From Caballeronia terrestris (GTDB lineage: Bacteria > Pseudomonadota > Gammaproteobacteria > Burkholderiales > Burkholderiaceae): a DNA stretch of 64,000 nt. The notes beneath the pieces were generated by a model. It saw only the letters and a program-made list of their open reading frames with translations, did no database searches and was not told the origin of the DNA. Positions 8,634 to 17,866 of the stretch are shown piece by piece (position 1 is the first letter of the stretch; each line of letters starts with the position of its first letter). The position numbers and the translations under genes were made by a program. The stretch is taken from the NCBI RefSeq assembly GCF_001544515.1, contig NZ_FCOL02000025.1:1-64000 (forward strand), in the 5' to 3' direction.

Positions 8634-9743
8634 ATGAACACCGCTTTCGAAATCCCGTCCGATACCGCTTTTTCCTCCGATGAAACCCGCTGGCAGGCCG
8701 TCGTGCAACGCGACGCCCACGCCGACGGCGCCTTCTTCTTCGCCGTACGCACGACTGGCGTGTTCTGCCGGCCTTCGTGCGCGTCGCGGGCGCCGCGCCG
8801 GGAGAACGTCGAGTTCTTTTCCACGACGAATGCCGCCGAAAATGCCGGCTATCGACCGTGCAAGCGCTGCCAGCCGACGAGCCTGCCGCGCGAACTGGCG
8901 ATCGTCGAGCGCGCATGCAAGGCGCTCGACGCCGATCCGCAGCAGCGCCTCACGCTCGCGCAACTGAGCGACGCGGTTCACGTCAGTCCGTTTCACTTGC
9001 AGCGGTTGTTTTCGCGCGTGGTCGGCGTTTCGCCGCGGCAGTATCAGGCCGCGCGCCGCGCCGAGGCGTTGCGCGACGGCTTGCAGCGCGGACAGAACGT
9101 CACCCGCGCGAGTCACGATGCGGGCTTTGGCTCGCCGTCGCGGATGTATGAAGCGGCGCCGGCCGAGCTCGGGATGACGCCTTCGGTGTATCGGAGGAAA
9201 GGTGCCGGGCTCACCGTGCGCTTCGCCACCGACGCGACGCCGCTCGGCATCGTGCTCGTCGCCGCGACGGACAAGGGCATCTGCAAGATCGCTTTCGGCG
9301 ACGATCCGCGCGCGCTGGAGGGCGAACTGGCGGCGGAACTGTCGGAGGCGGCGCGCGTAGAGGATCGCGAGCGGCTGGCGCCGTTCGTCGCGCAGATTCG
9401 CGCGTATCTCGACGGCACGCGCGAGCGCTTCGACCTGCCGCTCGACATCGGTGCGACCGCTTTCCAGCAGCGCGTGTGGGATGCGCTGCGGCGTATTCCT
9501 TATGGCGAGACGCGCAGTTATACCGATATCGCCGATGCGCTCGGCTCGCCGCGTGCTGTACGGGCGGTGGCGAATGCGTGTGCGTCGAATCCCGTGGCGC
9601 TGGCGATTCCTTGTCATCGCGTCGTGCAGAAGGGCGGCGGGTTGGCGGGGTATCGGTGGGGCGCGCCGCGCAAGGCCGCGTTGTTGAAGGCCGAGCGGTC
9701 GAGGGGTGCGGCTGGTGGCAGTGATAAGGATGAGGTCGCGTGA
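8634..9743 (+). CDS. ada: Bifunctional Ada: methylphosphotriester repair/regulator and O6-methylguanine methyltransferase
   Basis: The protein has 369 residues and the full Ada architecture. The N-terminal Ada zinc domain holds Cys45, Cys49, Cys76 and Cys79 (FCRPSC and CKRC). An AraC-type helix-turn-helix follows at about 90-185, then the C-terminal DNA methyltransferase with the acceptor Cys327 in IPCHRVV. It removes methyl groups from phosphotriesters and O6-methylguanine, and once methylated activates the adaptive response. The start MNTAFEIPSD at 8634 is chosen because family similarity begins soon after it. The stop overlaps the start of alkA by four bases (GTGA), so the two are translationally coupled. 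Confidence 0.95.
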   Translation: MNTAFEIPSDTAFSSDETRWQAVVQRDAHADGAFFFAVRTTGVFCRPSCASRAPRRENVEFFSTTNAAENAGYRPCKRCQPTSLPRELAIVERACKALDADPQQRLTLAQLSDAVHVSPFHLQRLFSRVVGVSPRQYQAARRAEALRDGLQRGQNVTRASHDAGFGSPSRMYEAAPAELGMTPSVYRRKGAGLTVRFATDATPLGIVLVAATDKGICKIAFGDDPRALEGELAAELSEAARVEDRERLAPFVAQIRAYLDGTRERFDLPLDIGATAFQQRVWDALRRIPYGETRSYTDIADALGSPRAVRAVANACASNPVALAIPCHRVVQKGGGLAGYRWGAPRKAALLKAERSRGAAGGSDKDEVA

Positions 9744-11023
9744 GCGGGAGCCGCGGTCAACGGCGGAGTTCGAGCGCGGCGGCGGCGGGGGCGACTGCCG
9801 CGCGCGCGGCTGATGCGTCTTGTGCGGCTCATGCAATTGAGCCGGCGGGTGCATCGGGTGCATCGGGTGCATCGGGTGCATCGGGTGCGTCGGGTGCGTC
9901 GGGTGCGTCGGGTGCGTCGGGTGCGTCGGGTGCGTCTGGTGCGGCCGGTGCGTCTGGTGCGGCCGGTGCATCTGATGCAGTAGGTAAGGTACGTGCGTCT
10001 GGTGCTGCCGGCGCGGCCGGTGTGCTAGCCGCAGCGCATGCGCCGCCCGCACCGACCAGTGGCAGCGGTAGAAATGGCGCAAAAGCCGCCCCAGCACCCA
10101 CCGCGACGGTAACCCTCCCCTTCGTCGAACCCTACGACTGGCCGCGCGTCCTGCGCTTTTTCGCCGGACGCGCGACGCGCGGCGTCGAAACGATCGAAGC
10201 GGGCGCTTACCGGCGCGCGATCGAATGGCCCGACGCCGATGCCAACGATGGCACCGTCGCCGCCGGCACCCTGAGCGTCACTCGTCATCCCAAAAAAGCA
10301 TGCCTCGTCGCGACGCTCGAAGGAGACGTCGCCCGCCACGCGAAAGCAATCGGCAAGCATCTCACTCGCATGTTCGACCTGCGCGCCGACGCCCCCGCGA
10401 TCGGCGCGCACCTCGCCCGAGACCCCTGGTTCGCACCGCTCGTCGATGCCGCGCCCGGGCTGCGCGTGCCCGGCGCGTGGTCGGGCTTCGAGCTGGTCGT
10501 GCGGGCGATCGTCGGGCAGCAGGTCAGCGTGAAGGCGGCATCGACGATCATCGGGCGGATCGTCGAGCGCACCGGCACGCAACTCGCCGATCACCCGCAC
10601 GCCGACACCGCCTGGCGCTTCCCGACGCCCGCCGCGCTCGCCGCCGCCGACATGGACAAAATCGGCATGCCGGGCAAGCGCGTCGCGGCGTTGCAGGGCT
10701 TCGCGCGCGAGGTGGCATCGGGCGCGCTGCCGCTCGACGACCCGCGCGCCGACCGCGACGAACTGCGCGCCGCCCTCCTCGCGATGCCTGGCATCGGGCC
10801 GTGGACCGTCGAGTACGTCGCGATGCGCGCGCTGCGTGACCCCGACGCGTGGCCCGGCACCGATCTGATCCTGATGCAATCGCTGGCGGCGCGCGATCCG
10901 TCGATGGCGAAGGCGAAGGCATTACGCGCGCGGGCCGACGCGTGGCGGCCGTATCGCGCATATGCCGCGCTGCATGTGTGGAACGAGATCGCGGATAAGG
11001 CGGGCGGTGCGAAGGGGGGCTGA
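9740..11023 (+). CDS. alkA: DNA-3-methyladenine glycosylase II AlkA with a long repeat-rich N-terminus
   Basis: The protein has 427 residues from a GTG start overlapping the ada stop. The conserved AlkA part begins near residue 125 (LPFVEPYDWPRVLRFF). It carries the helix-hairpin-helix GPD motif (AMPGIGPWTVEYVAMRAL) and the catalytic Asp375 in WPGTDLIL. It excises alkylated bases as the partner of Ada. The first 125 residues are extra compared with usual AlkA (about 280-300 residues). They are Ala/Gly/Ser-rich and contain fourteen Gly-X-Y triplet pairs encoded by a 9-bp tandem repeat. No better in-frame start is visible between the repeats and the domain, so the extension is probably translated. 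Confidence 0.9.
   Translation: MSGSRGQRRSSSAAAAGATAARAADASCAAHAIEPAGASGASGASGASGASGASGASGASGASGASGAAGASGAAGASDAVGKVRASGAAGAAGVLAAAHAPPAPTSGSGRNGAKAAPAPTATVTLPFVEPYDWPRVLRFFAGRATRGVETIEAGAYRRAIEWPDADANDGTVAAGTLSVTRHPKKACLVATLEGDVARHAKAIGKHLTRMFDLRADAPAIGAHLARDPWFAPLVDAAPGLRVPGAWSGFELVVRAIVGQQVSVKAASTIIGRIVERTGTQLADHPHADTAWRFPTPAALAAADMDKIGMPGKRVAALQGFAREVASGALPLDDPRADRDELRAALLAMPGIGPWTVEYVAMRALRDPDAWPGTDLILMQSLAARDPSMAKAKALRARADAWRPYRAYAALHVWNEIADKAGGAKGG
9848..9973 (+). repeat. 9-bp tandem repeat (14 units) inside alkA
   Basis: Fourteen consecutive 9-mers of the form GGTGC(A/G)TCG, with GGTGCGTCT and GGTGCGGCC variants near the end, encode Gly-Ala-Ser or Gly-Ala-Ala units. The first ten units all encode Gly-Ala-Ser and differ only at synonymous positions, which suggests replication slippage. 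Copy number is likely to vary between strains. Confidence 0.95.
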
Positions 11024-11203
11024 GGCAGACGCGAAAGCCCCGCAATAACCGCCCGAACCCGCCCGAACTGCCCGCCCCAAAACCCCTCAAACCCTTACCA
11101 GCATTGGCTCCAAGCACGCTCAACACCGAGATGTTAAAGTGCCCGCTATTCAAAAATCGAATCGGGCGAATCCTATTGCGCCCGGTCGCACGCGCCGCCC
11201 TAG

Positions 11204-12823
11204 ATGCCAAACACGAATTCCGCCCACCTCGCCACCGACGCCTTCCGGCACCGCCTCTCGGCGCTCTCCGCGGGCCCGCGCGCAGCCGCGCTGCGCCAGG
11301 GTCTGCGCGGCATCGAGCGGGAGAGCCTGCGTGTCACGCCGGAGGGCAAGCTCGCGATGACGCCGCATCCGCGCGCGCTCGGCTCGCCGCTGACGCATCC
11401 GCTCATCACGACGGACTACTCCGAAGCGCTCATCGAGCTCATCACCGACGCGATGACCGACTCCGCCGCCACGCTCGACCATCTGGACAAGCTGCATCGC
11501 TACGTCTACGCGAAGCTCGGCGACGAGCTGCTCTGGAACGATTCGATGCCCTGCGACCTGCCTCCCGACGATCAAATCCCGATCGGCTGGTACGGCACGT
11601 CGAACATCGGCATGCTGAAGCACGTCTATCGGCGCGGCCTCGCGCTGCGCTATGGCCGCACGATGCAGTGCATCGCGGGCATCCATTACAACTATTCGCT
11701 GCACGAGGACGTCTGGCGCGCATGGCAGGCGCTCGATGAGGACAACACGCTGTCCGAGGTCGATTTCCAGTCGGAGCGCTATTTCGCGTTGATCCGCAAT
11801 TTCCGCCGCACGAGCTGGCTGCTGATGTATCTGTTCGGGGCATCGCCGGCGCTGGATGCGGGTTTCGTGCGCGGCAAGCGCCACACGCTCGACGCCTTCG
11901 ATGCCGACACCTTCTATCTGCCGCACGCCACCAGCCTGCGCATGAGCGATCTCGGCTACACGAACAATCCGGCGCAATCGGCGCTGCTGCCGAGCTACGA
12001 CAATCTCGACGCCTATCTCGACGTGCTCGGCAAGGCCGTCAGCCAGCCGTATCCGCCCTACGAGGCGATCGGCACGCAGCGCGACGGCGAGTGGGTCCAG
12101 ATCAACACGAACGTGCTGCAGATCGAGAACGAGTTCTACTCGACGATCCGTCCGAAACGGATCACGCAGCCGGGCGAGCGGCCGTTGCACGCGCTGTCGG
12201 CGCGCGGCGTGCAGTACATCGAAGTGCGCTGTCTCGATATCAATCCGTTCGAGCCGGCCGGGATTTCGCTGCAAACGTCACGCTTTCTGGACGCTTATCT
12301 GCTCTTCTGCGCGCTCGACGACAGCCCGCTCCTGCCGCAGAACGCGAGCGCCGAAGCCAACGACAACTTCAGCCGCGTCGCGAAGGAAGGGCGCAAGCCG
12401 GGGCTCACGCTGTCGCGTGACGGGCGCGACGTGCCGATGACCGCGTGGGGCGTCGAGTTGCTCGACCAGATCGAACCGGCGGCGCAGGCATTGGATGCTC
12501 TCGGCGGCGGCGACGAACACATGCGCGCGCTCGACACACAGCGGGCGCGGCTCGCGGATGTGTCGCTGACGCCGTCGGCACGGGTCCTCGAAACAATGCG
12601 CAGCAAACAGCAGAGCTTTGGTGACTTCGCGCTCGATATAAGCCAACAGCATGCCGAATTCTTCCGCGATCGGCCGCTTCCAGAGCAGGAAATGCGCGAA
12701 TTCGAAGAATCGGCAGCGAAGTCGCTCACGCAGCAGACCGCTATCGAGCGCGGGGAAGCCGGTTCATTCGACGCCTTCGTCGCCGCTTATCGCGCTTACA
12801 CGCTGAATCGCGTGAGCGTCTGA
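11204..12823 (+). CDS. gshA: Glutamate-cysteine ligase GshA
   Basis: The protein has 539 residues and catalyses the first step of glutathione synthesis, joining glutamate and cysteine with ATP in the cytosol. It is of the enterobacterial GshA type (about 518 residues). Conserved segments include LRGIERESLRVTPEGKLA near the start, the TTDYSEALIELIT active-site region, the GIHYNYS segment, and VEVR-like YIEVRCLDINPFEP. It stands alone 180 bp after alkA and is not coupled to gshB here. The start MPNTNSAHLATDAF is the first in-frame ATG. Confidence 0.95.
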   Translation: MPNTNSAHLATDAFRHRLSALSAGPRAAALRQGLRGIERESLRVTPEGKLAMTPHPRALGSPLTHPLITTDYSEALIELITDAMTDSAATLDHLDKLHRYVYAKLGDELLWNDSMPCDLPPDDQIPIGWYGTSNIGMLKHVYRRGLALRYGRTMQCIAGIHYNYSLHEDVWRAWQALDEDNTLSEVDFQSERYFALIRNFRRTSWLLMYLFGASPALDAGFVRGKRHTLDAFDADTFYLPHATSLRMSDLGYTNNPAQSALLPSYDNLDAYLDVLGKAVSQPYPPYEAIGTQRDGEWVQINTNVLQIENEFYSTIRPKRITQPGERPLHALSARGVQYIEVRCLDINPFEPAGISLQTSRFLDAYLLFCALDDSPLLPQNASAEANDNFSRVAKEGRKPGLTLSRDGRDVPMTAWGVELLDQIEPAAQALDALGGGDEHMRALDTQRARLADVSLTPSARVLETMRSKQQSFGDFALDISQQHAEFFRDRPLPEQEMREFEESAAKSLTQQTAIERGEAGSFDAFVAAYRAYTLNRVSV

Positions 12824-12974
12824 CGCCGTTTTTCCATGTCGCGGCAATAAAAAAGCGGCAAGACTTACCCCTTTTGCAACAGAGCGCAACCTGCCGAAAC
12901 ACGCGGGTCGCGGACGGGTCGAAAAATAGTGTCTTATCGACCATCACGACCAACAGCTGTTGCAAGGGGAAACA

Positions 12975-13526
12975 ATGAAAATGACGATGCTATCGGCATC
13001 GACGCTGGCTGCGGCCGCGTCGATCGCGCTCTTTGCCGGCTGCTCGACGCAAGGCCAGGTCAGCGCCGAAACGATGGAGCAAGCCACCGCGCCGCTTACC
13101 TGCATGGACCGAGCCGAATGCGACGCGTGGTGGGGCCGCGCGCAGGTCTGGGTCACGAATCACTCCGAATACAAGTTGCAGACCGTGACGGATTCGATCA
13201 TCCAGACAGCGGGACCTTCGGGCGGCAAGCGCGCGCTCGCTTATCAGATCACCAAGACGCCGAGTAACGAAGGCACCGCCACGATAGGCTTCGCGGCCCA
13301 TTGCGACAATATGCTCGGCTGCGAGCCGAATCCGTGGAAGGCCGGCGCGGACTTCAAGCAATTCGTGCGCGGTCCGGCGGCTTCGCAGGCGGGGGCGGCG
13401 ACGACGTTGCCGCCCGTCGCGCCCGCACCGGCGCCGAAGGCGCAGTCGAATCCGCCTGTCAGGCCGATGCCGCCTGTGCTTGAAAGCCAGCCCGGACAGT
13501 CGGGACGAGTGCTAACGCCAGAGTAA
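12975..13526 (+). CDS. Putative periplasmic lipoprotein
   Basis: The protein has 183 residues, starting MKMTMLSASTLAAAAS at 12975 behind an AGGGGA ribosome site. A signal peptide ends in the lipobox LFAGC, so Cys22 would be lipidated. The middle part (TCMDRAECDAWWGRAQVWV) has paired cysteines and a conserved-looking tryptophan cluster, and a second pair occurs in CDNMLGC. The C-terminal 45 residues are Pro/Ala-rich. No function is recognised; similar short lipoproteins occur across Burkholderiaceae. It converges with the efflux gene that follows. Confidence 0.75.
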   Translation: MKMTMLSASTLAAAASIALFAGCSTQGQVSAETMEQATAPLTCMDRAECDAWWGRAQVWVTNHSEYKLQTVTDSIIQTAGPSGGKRALAYQITKTPSNEGTATIGFAAHCDNMLGCEPNPWKAGADFKQFVRGPAASQAGAATTLPPVAPAPAPKAQSNPPVRPMPPVLESQPGQSGRVLTPE

Positions 13527-13544
13527 GAAGCCGCGCAGGGTCGA

Positions 13545-15101
13545 TCAATGCCCCATCGACGGCCCCGCGCCCTTCCTCGGCTTCGTCAGCCACACCAGCA
13601 CCGCCAGCCCCAGAAATCCATAGAACGAGATCCGGAAAAAATCGTTCGTCGACATCATGTACGCCTGCGCGGTCACAACCCTGTCTAGCTGTGCCGTCAG
13701 CGCCTGTCCCGCCAGCCCCAAATCCGACAACGCACCCGTGTAAGCGCTCGTATTCGCTGAGTAAGCGCTCACAGATTCGGTCAGCACCGCGTGGTGGCGA
13801 ATCATGTCGTTCTCCCAGTACGTCGTGCTGACCGCCGTCCCGATCGCGCCCGACAACGTCCGCAGAAAGTTCGACAGCCCCGCCGCACCGGCCAGCCGGT
13901 CGTCGGGGACGCTGGAGAGCGTGATCGTCGTCATCGGCACGAAGAAGCACGCCACGCCGATGCCCTGAATCAGCCGCGGCACCACGATCTGGCTGAACGG
14001 CGTATCGAGCGTGAACGTCGAGTTCCAGTGCGACACGAACGCGAACACGAGAAACGCGAAACTCGCCACCACGCGCAGATCGAGCCGATGCATGTTGCGC
14101 CCGAGCACCGGCGAAATCACGAGCGCGAGAATGCCGACCGGCGCGGTCGCGAGGCCCGCGAGCCCTGGCGTGTAGCCCATCACCGTCTGCAGCCACAACG
14201 GCAACACGACGACCGAGCCGAAAAACGCCAGAAATCCGAGAGACGTGATCAGCACGCCCATCGCGAAATTGCGGTCGCGGAAGAGCGAGAGGTCGATGAC
14301 CGGCTCTTTCTCCGTGATTTCCCACGCAAACATGAACGCCAGCGCGACCGCCGCGACGATCGCGAGCGCGACGATGAAGCTCGAATTGAACCAATCGTGA
14401 TCCTTGCCGAGGTCGAGCATCATCTGCAGGCTCGACACGCCGATCACGAGTAGCGCGAGACCGACCGCGTCGATGCGCTGCTTGGTCGTTTTCGTCTCGT
14501 GGCCGCGAAGCAGGAAATACGCGATGAGCGCCGAAAAGAGGCCGATCGGCACGTTAATGTAGAAGATCCACGGCCAACTGAAATTGTCGGTGATATATCC
14601 GCCCATCACCGGGCCGAAGATCGGCGCGACGATCACGGTCATCGCCCAGAGGCCGAGCGCGAGGCCACGTTTTTCCGGCGGATAACTTCTCATCAGAATC
14701 GTCTGCGAGAGCGGCACCATCGGGCCGGACACAAGCCCTTGCAAGAGCCGGAACGCGATCAGCGATTCGAAGTTATGCGCGAGTCCGCACAGCGCCGAAG
14801 CGATCGAGAAGAGCACGACGGAAATCGTGAACAGCTTGACCTCGCCAACGCGCCGCGCAAGCCAGCCCGTCAACGGCACCGCGATCGCCGATGCCACCGA
14901 GTACGACGAGATCACCCATGTGCCTTCGCTCGTCGCGACGCCGAGGCTGCCGGAAATCGTCGGCACGGCGACGTTCGCGATCGACGTGTCGAGCACTTCC
15001 ATGAACGTGCCGAGGGCGAGGCCCATCGTGAGCAGCGCGAGCAGGCCGCCGGTGATCGGCGCGGGCTTCTTTTCGTCGGGAGGCGCGGCGGTTGCGGCCA
15101 T
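13545..15101 (-). CDS. DHA2-family (EmrB/QacA) multidrug efflux permease
   Basis: The membrane protein has 518 residues and 14 predicted transmembrane helices. The N-terminal motif LDTSIANVAVPTI (DHA2 motif D1) and the motif-A-like GWLARRVGEVKLF are clear. It exports drugs by proton antiport and normally works with an EmrA-type adaptor and a TolC-type channel. No adaptor gene is present in this window. It follows a MarR regulator gene by 85 bp on the same strand, and an outer-membrane channel gene is divergent beyond that. GGAGAC precedes the chosen start. Confidence 0.9.
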   Translation of the reverse strand: MAATAAPPDEKKPAPITGGLLALLTMGLALGTFMEVLDTSIANVAVPTISGSLGVATSEGTWVISSYSVASAIAVPLTGWLARRVGEVKLFTISVVLFSIASALCGLAHNFESLIAFRLLQGLVSGPMVPLSQTILMRSYPPEKRGLALGLWAMTVIVAPIFGPVMGGYITDNFSWPWIFYINVPIGLFSALIAYFLLRGHETKTTKQRIDAVGLALLVIGVSSLQMMLDLGKDHDWFNSSFIVALAIVAAVALAFMFAWEITEKEPVIDLSLFRDRNFAMGVLITSLGFLAFFGSVVVLPLWLQTVMGYTPGLAGLATAPVGILALVISPVLGRNMHRLDLRVVASFAFLVFAFVSHWNSTFTLDTPFSQIVVPRLIQGIGVACFFVPMTTITLSSVPDDRLAGAAGLSNFLRTLSGAIGTAVSTTYWENDMIRHHAVLTESVSAYSANTSAYTGALSDLGLAGQALTAQLDRVVTAQAYMMSTNDFFRISFYGFLGLAVLVWLTKPRKGAGPSMGH

Positions 15102-15186
15102 AGTAAAAGTCTCCGATATTTTCGATGCAGCGGCATTCTCTGCCCAGACAGTTATCAGGGCGCGAAACTTGTCTCAGCGTCCAGCT

Positions 15187-15711
15187 TCAGGGCGAATCGT
15201 CCTCGACAAAGCCGCACAATGGCGAGTTCTCGATCAATCGCCCTAGCAAGCTCGTCAGCGTATCGAGTTCCGCGCGACTGAAGCCCGCCAGCTGCTCGTT
15301 CAGCACTGCCGCTCCAAGCACTGGCAGGCGCGTGGCGGCATCGGCGCCGCGTTCGGTCAGCTTCAGTTCGACCACCCGCCGGTCCGCATCGCTGCGTCCG
15401 CGCGTGACGAAGCCCTTCTTCTCCAGCCGGTCGAGCATGCGCGTCATCGACCCGCTGTCGTACGACATCTCCCGCGACAGCTCCAGCGGCGTGCGCGCAC
15501 GCCCCGACGCCAGCATCATGATCACGCCGATCTGCTGCGAGGTCAGATCGAGCGGCTTCAACGCCTGATCCGTACGCGCGATCAGCACGTTGCGGGCCTT
15601 CGCCAGGTAGTAGCCGAGGCTCGTCTCCAACTGGATCGAAGCCGGGTCGTAGAGGGGTTCGCTGCTCATCAATTGCTCGGTCGGTAGGACAAAACGTCGC
15701 GGGCGAGGCAT
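15187..15711 (-). CDS. MarR-family transcriptional regulator
   Basis: The protein has 174 residues from 15711, or 160 residues from the ATG at 15669 (MSSEPLYDPAS), which looks the more family-like start. It carries the MarR winged helix: a recognition region at LELSREMSYDSGSMTRMLDRL, followed by the wing in TRGRSDADRRVVELKLTERG. It sits directly upstream of the DHA2 efflux gene in the same direction, and probably represses this pair until an aromatic or drug ligand binds. Confidence 0.88.
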   Translation of the reverse strand: MPRPRRFVLPTEQLMSSEPLYDPASIQLETSLGYYLAKARNVLIARTDQALKPLDLTSQQIGVIMMLASGRARTPLELSREMSYDSGSMTRMLDRLEKKGFVTRGRSDADRRVVELKLTERGADAATRLPVLGAAVLNEQLAGFSRAELDTLTSLLGRLIENSPLCGFVEDDSP

Positions 15712-15774
15712 TTTAATGCGCGCGCCTTACCCAGCGCGTCCGTCTAAAACAACGGTCTTAAAAATGTGCTGAGG

Positions 15775-15803
15775 AGTATCTTGAAAATTACTTGCACAGT
15801 CAA
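15775..15803 (-). promoter_or_regulatory. Promoter and likely operator of the marR-efflux operon
   Basis: The minus strand reads -35 TTGACT (15798-15803), a 17-bp spacer and -10 GATACT (15775-15780). An imperfect dyad ATTACTTG...CAGTCAAT overlaps the -35 box and spacer, a suitable place for MarR binding. Confidence 0.6.
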
Positions 15804-15908
15804 TATTATTTGAGACACCGAGTTACGCGGATTTCGCGCCGCCCGACACCATGTTTTGACGCCGTTTCACGCAAGACGCATCGCCGCGACGATGCCCGAA
15901 GGATTCCC

Positions 15909-16181
15909 ATGACCCGCTTTGCACGCACCGCCCGCCGACGTTTCGGCACTGTCAGCAGCACGATCGCCAGCGCCTCCCGACACGTCGTTCCGCCGAATCT
16001 GAAGTCGTGGAAACTCGCGCTGTATGTCATCGTGTTCCTGCTGCCGGGCGGTTCGTTCGCGGTGCTGGGTCTCGGCTGGTTCGAAAACCGGCAGCGTCGG
16101 CGGCGCGCGCCGAAACCCGCCCCGGCTCGCGTGCCGAAGCTGCTTCCCGGCCCGACGCCCTGTTCGCACGGCAAGTGCTGA
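15909..16181 (+). CDS. Small basic protein with one membrane segment
   Basis: The protein has 90 residues, starting MTRFARTARRRFGTV. A single hydrophobic stretch (LALYVIVFLLPGGSFAVLGLGWF, split by two glycines) lies at about residues 36-58. A strongly basic, Pro-rich tail ends in CSHGKC. Codon use matches the neighbours. It is a conserved-looking hypothetical protein; no function is recognised. It lies between the divergent marR promoter and the efflux channel gene. Confidence 0.6.
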   Translation: MTRFARTARRRFGTVSSTIASASRHVVPPNLKSWKLALYVIVFLLPGGSFAVLGLGWFENRQRRRRAPKPAPARVPKLLPGPTPCSHGKC

Positions 16182-16360
16182 GCGCCCCCTCGTAACCCTC
16201 GGTAACCGATTCACGCCGGCAGGTAACACAACGCGCCTGGCCAGCCGGTACGCTAACGTCTGCCTGGCGCCCGCTCTGCGCGGGCGTTCCGTTACCATTT
16301 CGGTTCGCCGCGATTCTTTTCGATGAATCCCTCCGGCTCCGACAGGAATTCTAGAAGCAG

Positions 16361-17866
16361 ATGCCGTTCAGCCCCATTCAGTCCGTCACGCCTCGTTTCA
16401 CCGCTCTCGCTCTCGCGTCGGCGTTCGCCTTGCTCGTCGCCGGCTGCGCGGTCGGCCCCGATTACCAGCGGCCGTCGGCGGCGATTCCCGCGTCCTATAG
16501 GGAAGCGCCCGAGGGCTGGAAAGTCGCGCAACCCGCCGATCAGGCCGATCGCGGTAACTGGTGGGCGATCTACGCCGATCCGCAGCTCGACGATCTCGAA
16601 ACGCGGCTGAACGCGTCGAACCAGAGCATCGCGCAGTTCGCGGCGGCTTACCGGCAGGCGCGAGCGCTTGTCGGCGAGGCGCGCGCGGCTTACTTTCCGA
16701 TCGTCGGCGCGAGTGCGTCGGGGTCGCGCTCGGGATACGGCAGCGGCGCGCGCTCGACCACTAATACTTCGACGTCGATCGGCAACAGCTACAGTCTCGC
16801 ACTCGACGCCACCTGGGAACCCGACCTGTGGGGCAGCGTCAGCCGCTCCGTCAACGCGCAGAAGGCGGGCGAGCAAAGCGCCGCCGCCGATCTCGCGAAC
16901 GCGCGCCTCTCCGCGCAGGCCACGCTCGCGCAGACCTACTTCCAGTTGCGCGCGCTCGACTTGCAGCAGCAGTTGCTCGATGACACGGTCGTCGCCTATC
17001 AGCGCTCGTTGCAGCTCACGCGGAACCAGTACGCGCAGGGGATCGTCGCGCGCGCGGACGTAATTCAGGCGCAGACGCAGTTGCAGTCGGCGCAGGCGTC
17101 GGCGATCGATAACGGCGTCGCGCGCGCGCAGTACGAGCACGCGATCGCGGTGCTCGTCGGCGAGCCGGCGTCGGCGTTTTCGCTGCCCGCGTCGCCGCTC
17201 AACGCGACGCCGCCGGCCGTGCCCGCGCAGATGCCGTCGGCAATTCTGGAGCGGCGGCCGGACGTCGCTTCCGCCGAACGCAAGGCGGCGGCGGCGAACG
17301 AGCAGATCGGCGTCGCGATCGCGGCGTTCTTTCCGACGCTGACGCTATCGGCGTCGGGTGGATTCCAGAGCACGGTGCTGTCGCAGTTGTTGCGCGCGCC
17401 GTCGCGCTTCTGGACGCTCGGGCCCGACCTCGCGGCGACGATCTTCGACGGCGGCTTGCGCCGCGCGCAGACCGACGCGGCACGCGCTGTCTACGATCAG
17501 AACGTCGCGACTTACCGGCAGACAGTGCTGACGGCGTTTCAGGACGTGGAAGACAATCTGGCGTCGCTGCGGATTCTGGAGAACGAGATCGTGATTCAGC
17601 AGCAGGCGGTGGAATCGGCGCAGCAGGCGCTGGCCATCGTCAACAACCAGTACAAGGCGGGGACGGTGGCTTTTGTCAGCGTTTTGACCGCGCAGACGAC
17701 GGCTTTCACCGCGCAGCAGAAACTTGCGAGCATCGCGGGGCAGCGGATGGTGTCGTCGGTTGGGCTGGTGAAGGCGCTCGGCGGCGGGTGGGACGTCGGG
17801 CAGATTGATTGGGAGACGGGGACGGTGGAGGCGCCAGGAAAGCATGCCGATGACAAACCAACCTGA
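16361..17866 (+). CDS. Outer-membrane efflux lipoprotein of the NodT/OprM family
   Basis: The protein has 501 residues. A signal peptide ends in the lipobox VAGCAVGPDYQRP, the hallmark of RND-type outer-membrane channels, so Cys29 would be lipidated. Two repeated outer-membrane-efflux domains follow, with typical coiled-coil stretches (AQTYFQLRALDLQQQLLDDT and LERRPDVASAERKAAAANEQIG). It would form the exit duct for a tripartite pump. No RND pump or adaptor lies next to it; the nearest pump is the DHA2 permease on the other strand. A frameshifted antitoxin-like gene overlaps its 3' end. Confidence 0.92.
   Translation: MPFSPIQSVTPRFTALALASAFALLVAGCAVGPDYQRPSAAIPASYREAPEGWKVAQPADQADRGNWWAIYADPQLDDLETRLNASNQSIAQFAAAYRQARALVGEARAAYFPIVGASASGSRSGYGSGARSTTNTSTSIGNSYSLALDATWEPDLWGSVSRSVNAQKAGEQSAAADLANARLSAQATLAQTYFQLRALDLQQQLLDDTVVAYQRSLQLTRNQYAQGIVARADVIQAQTQLQSAQASAIDNGVARAQYEHAIAVLVGEPASAFSLPASPLNATPPAVPAQMPSAILERRPDVASAERKAAAANEQIGVAIAAFFPTLTLSASGGFQSTVLSQLLRAPSRFWTLGPDLAATIFDGGLRRAQTDAARAVYDQNVATYRQTVLTAFQDVEDNLASLRILENEIVIQQQAVESAQQALAIVNNQYKAGTVAFVSVLTAQTTAFTAQQKLASIAGQRMVSSVGLVKALGGGWDVGQIDWETGTVEAPGKHADDKPT

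Noticed and set aside
8433..8634. An ATG at 8433 with a perfect AGGAGGAGAC ribosome site, in frame with ada, adding 67 residues.
   Set aside because: The apparent ribosome site is the complement of the sRNA's anti-Shine-Dalgarno repeat. The extra residues are not Ada-like, and the domain begins properly after the ATG at 8634.
9848..9973. Regular repeats that could suggest a CRISPR array or satellite element.
   Set aside because: The units are 9 bp, contiguous and in frame within alkA, with no spacers.
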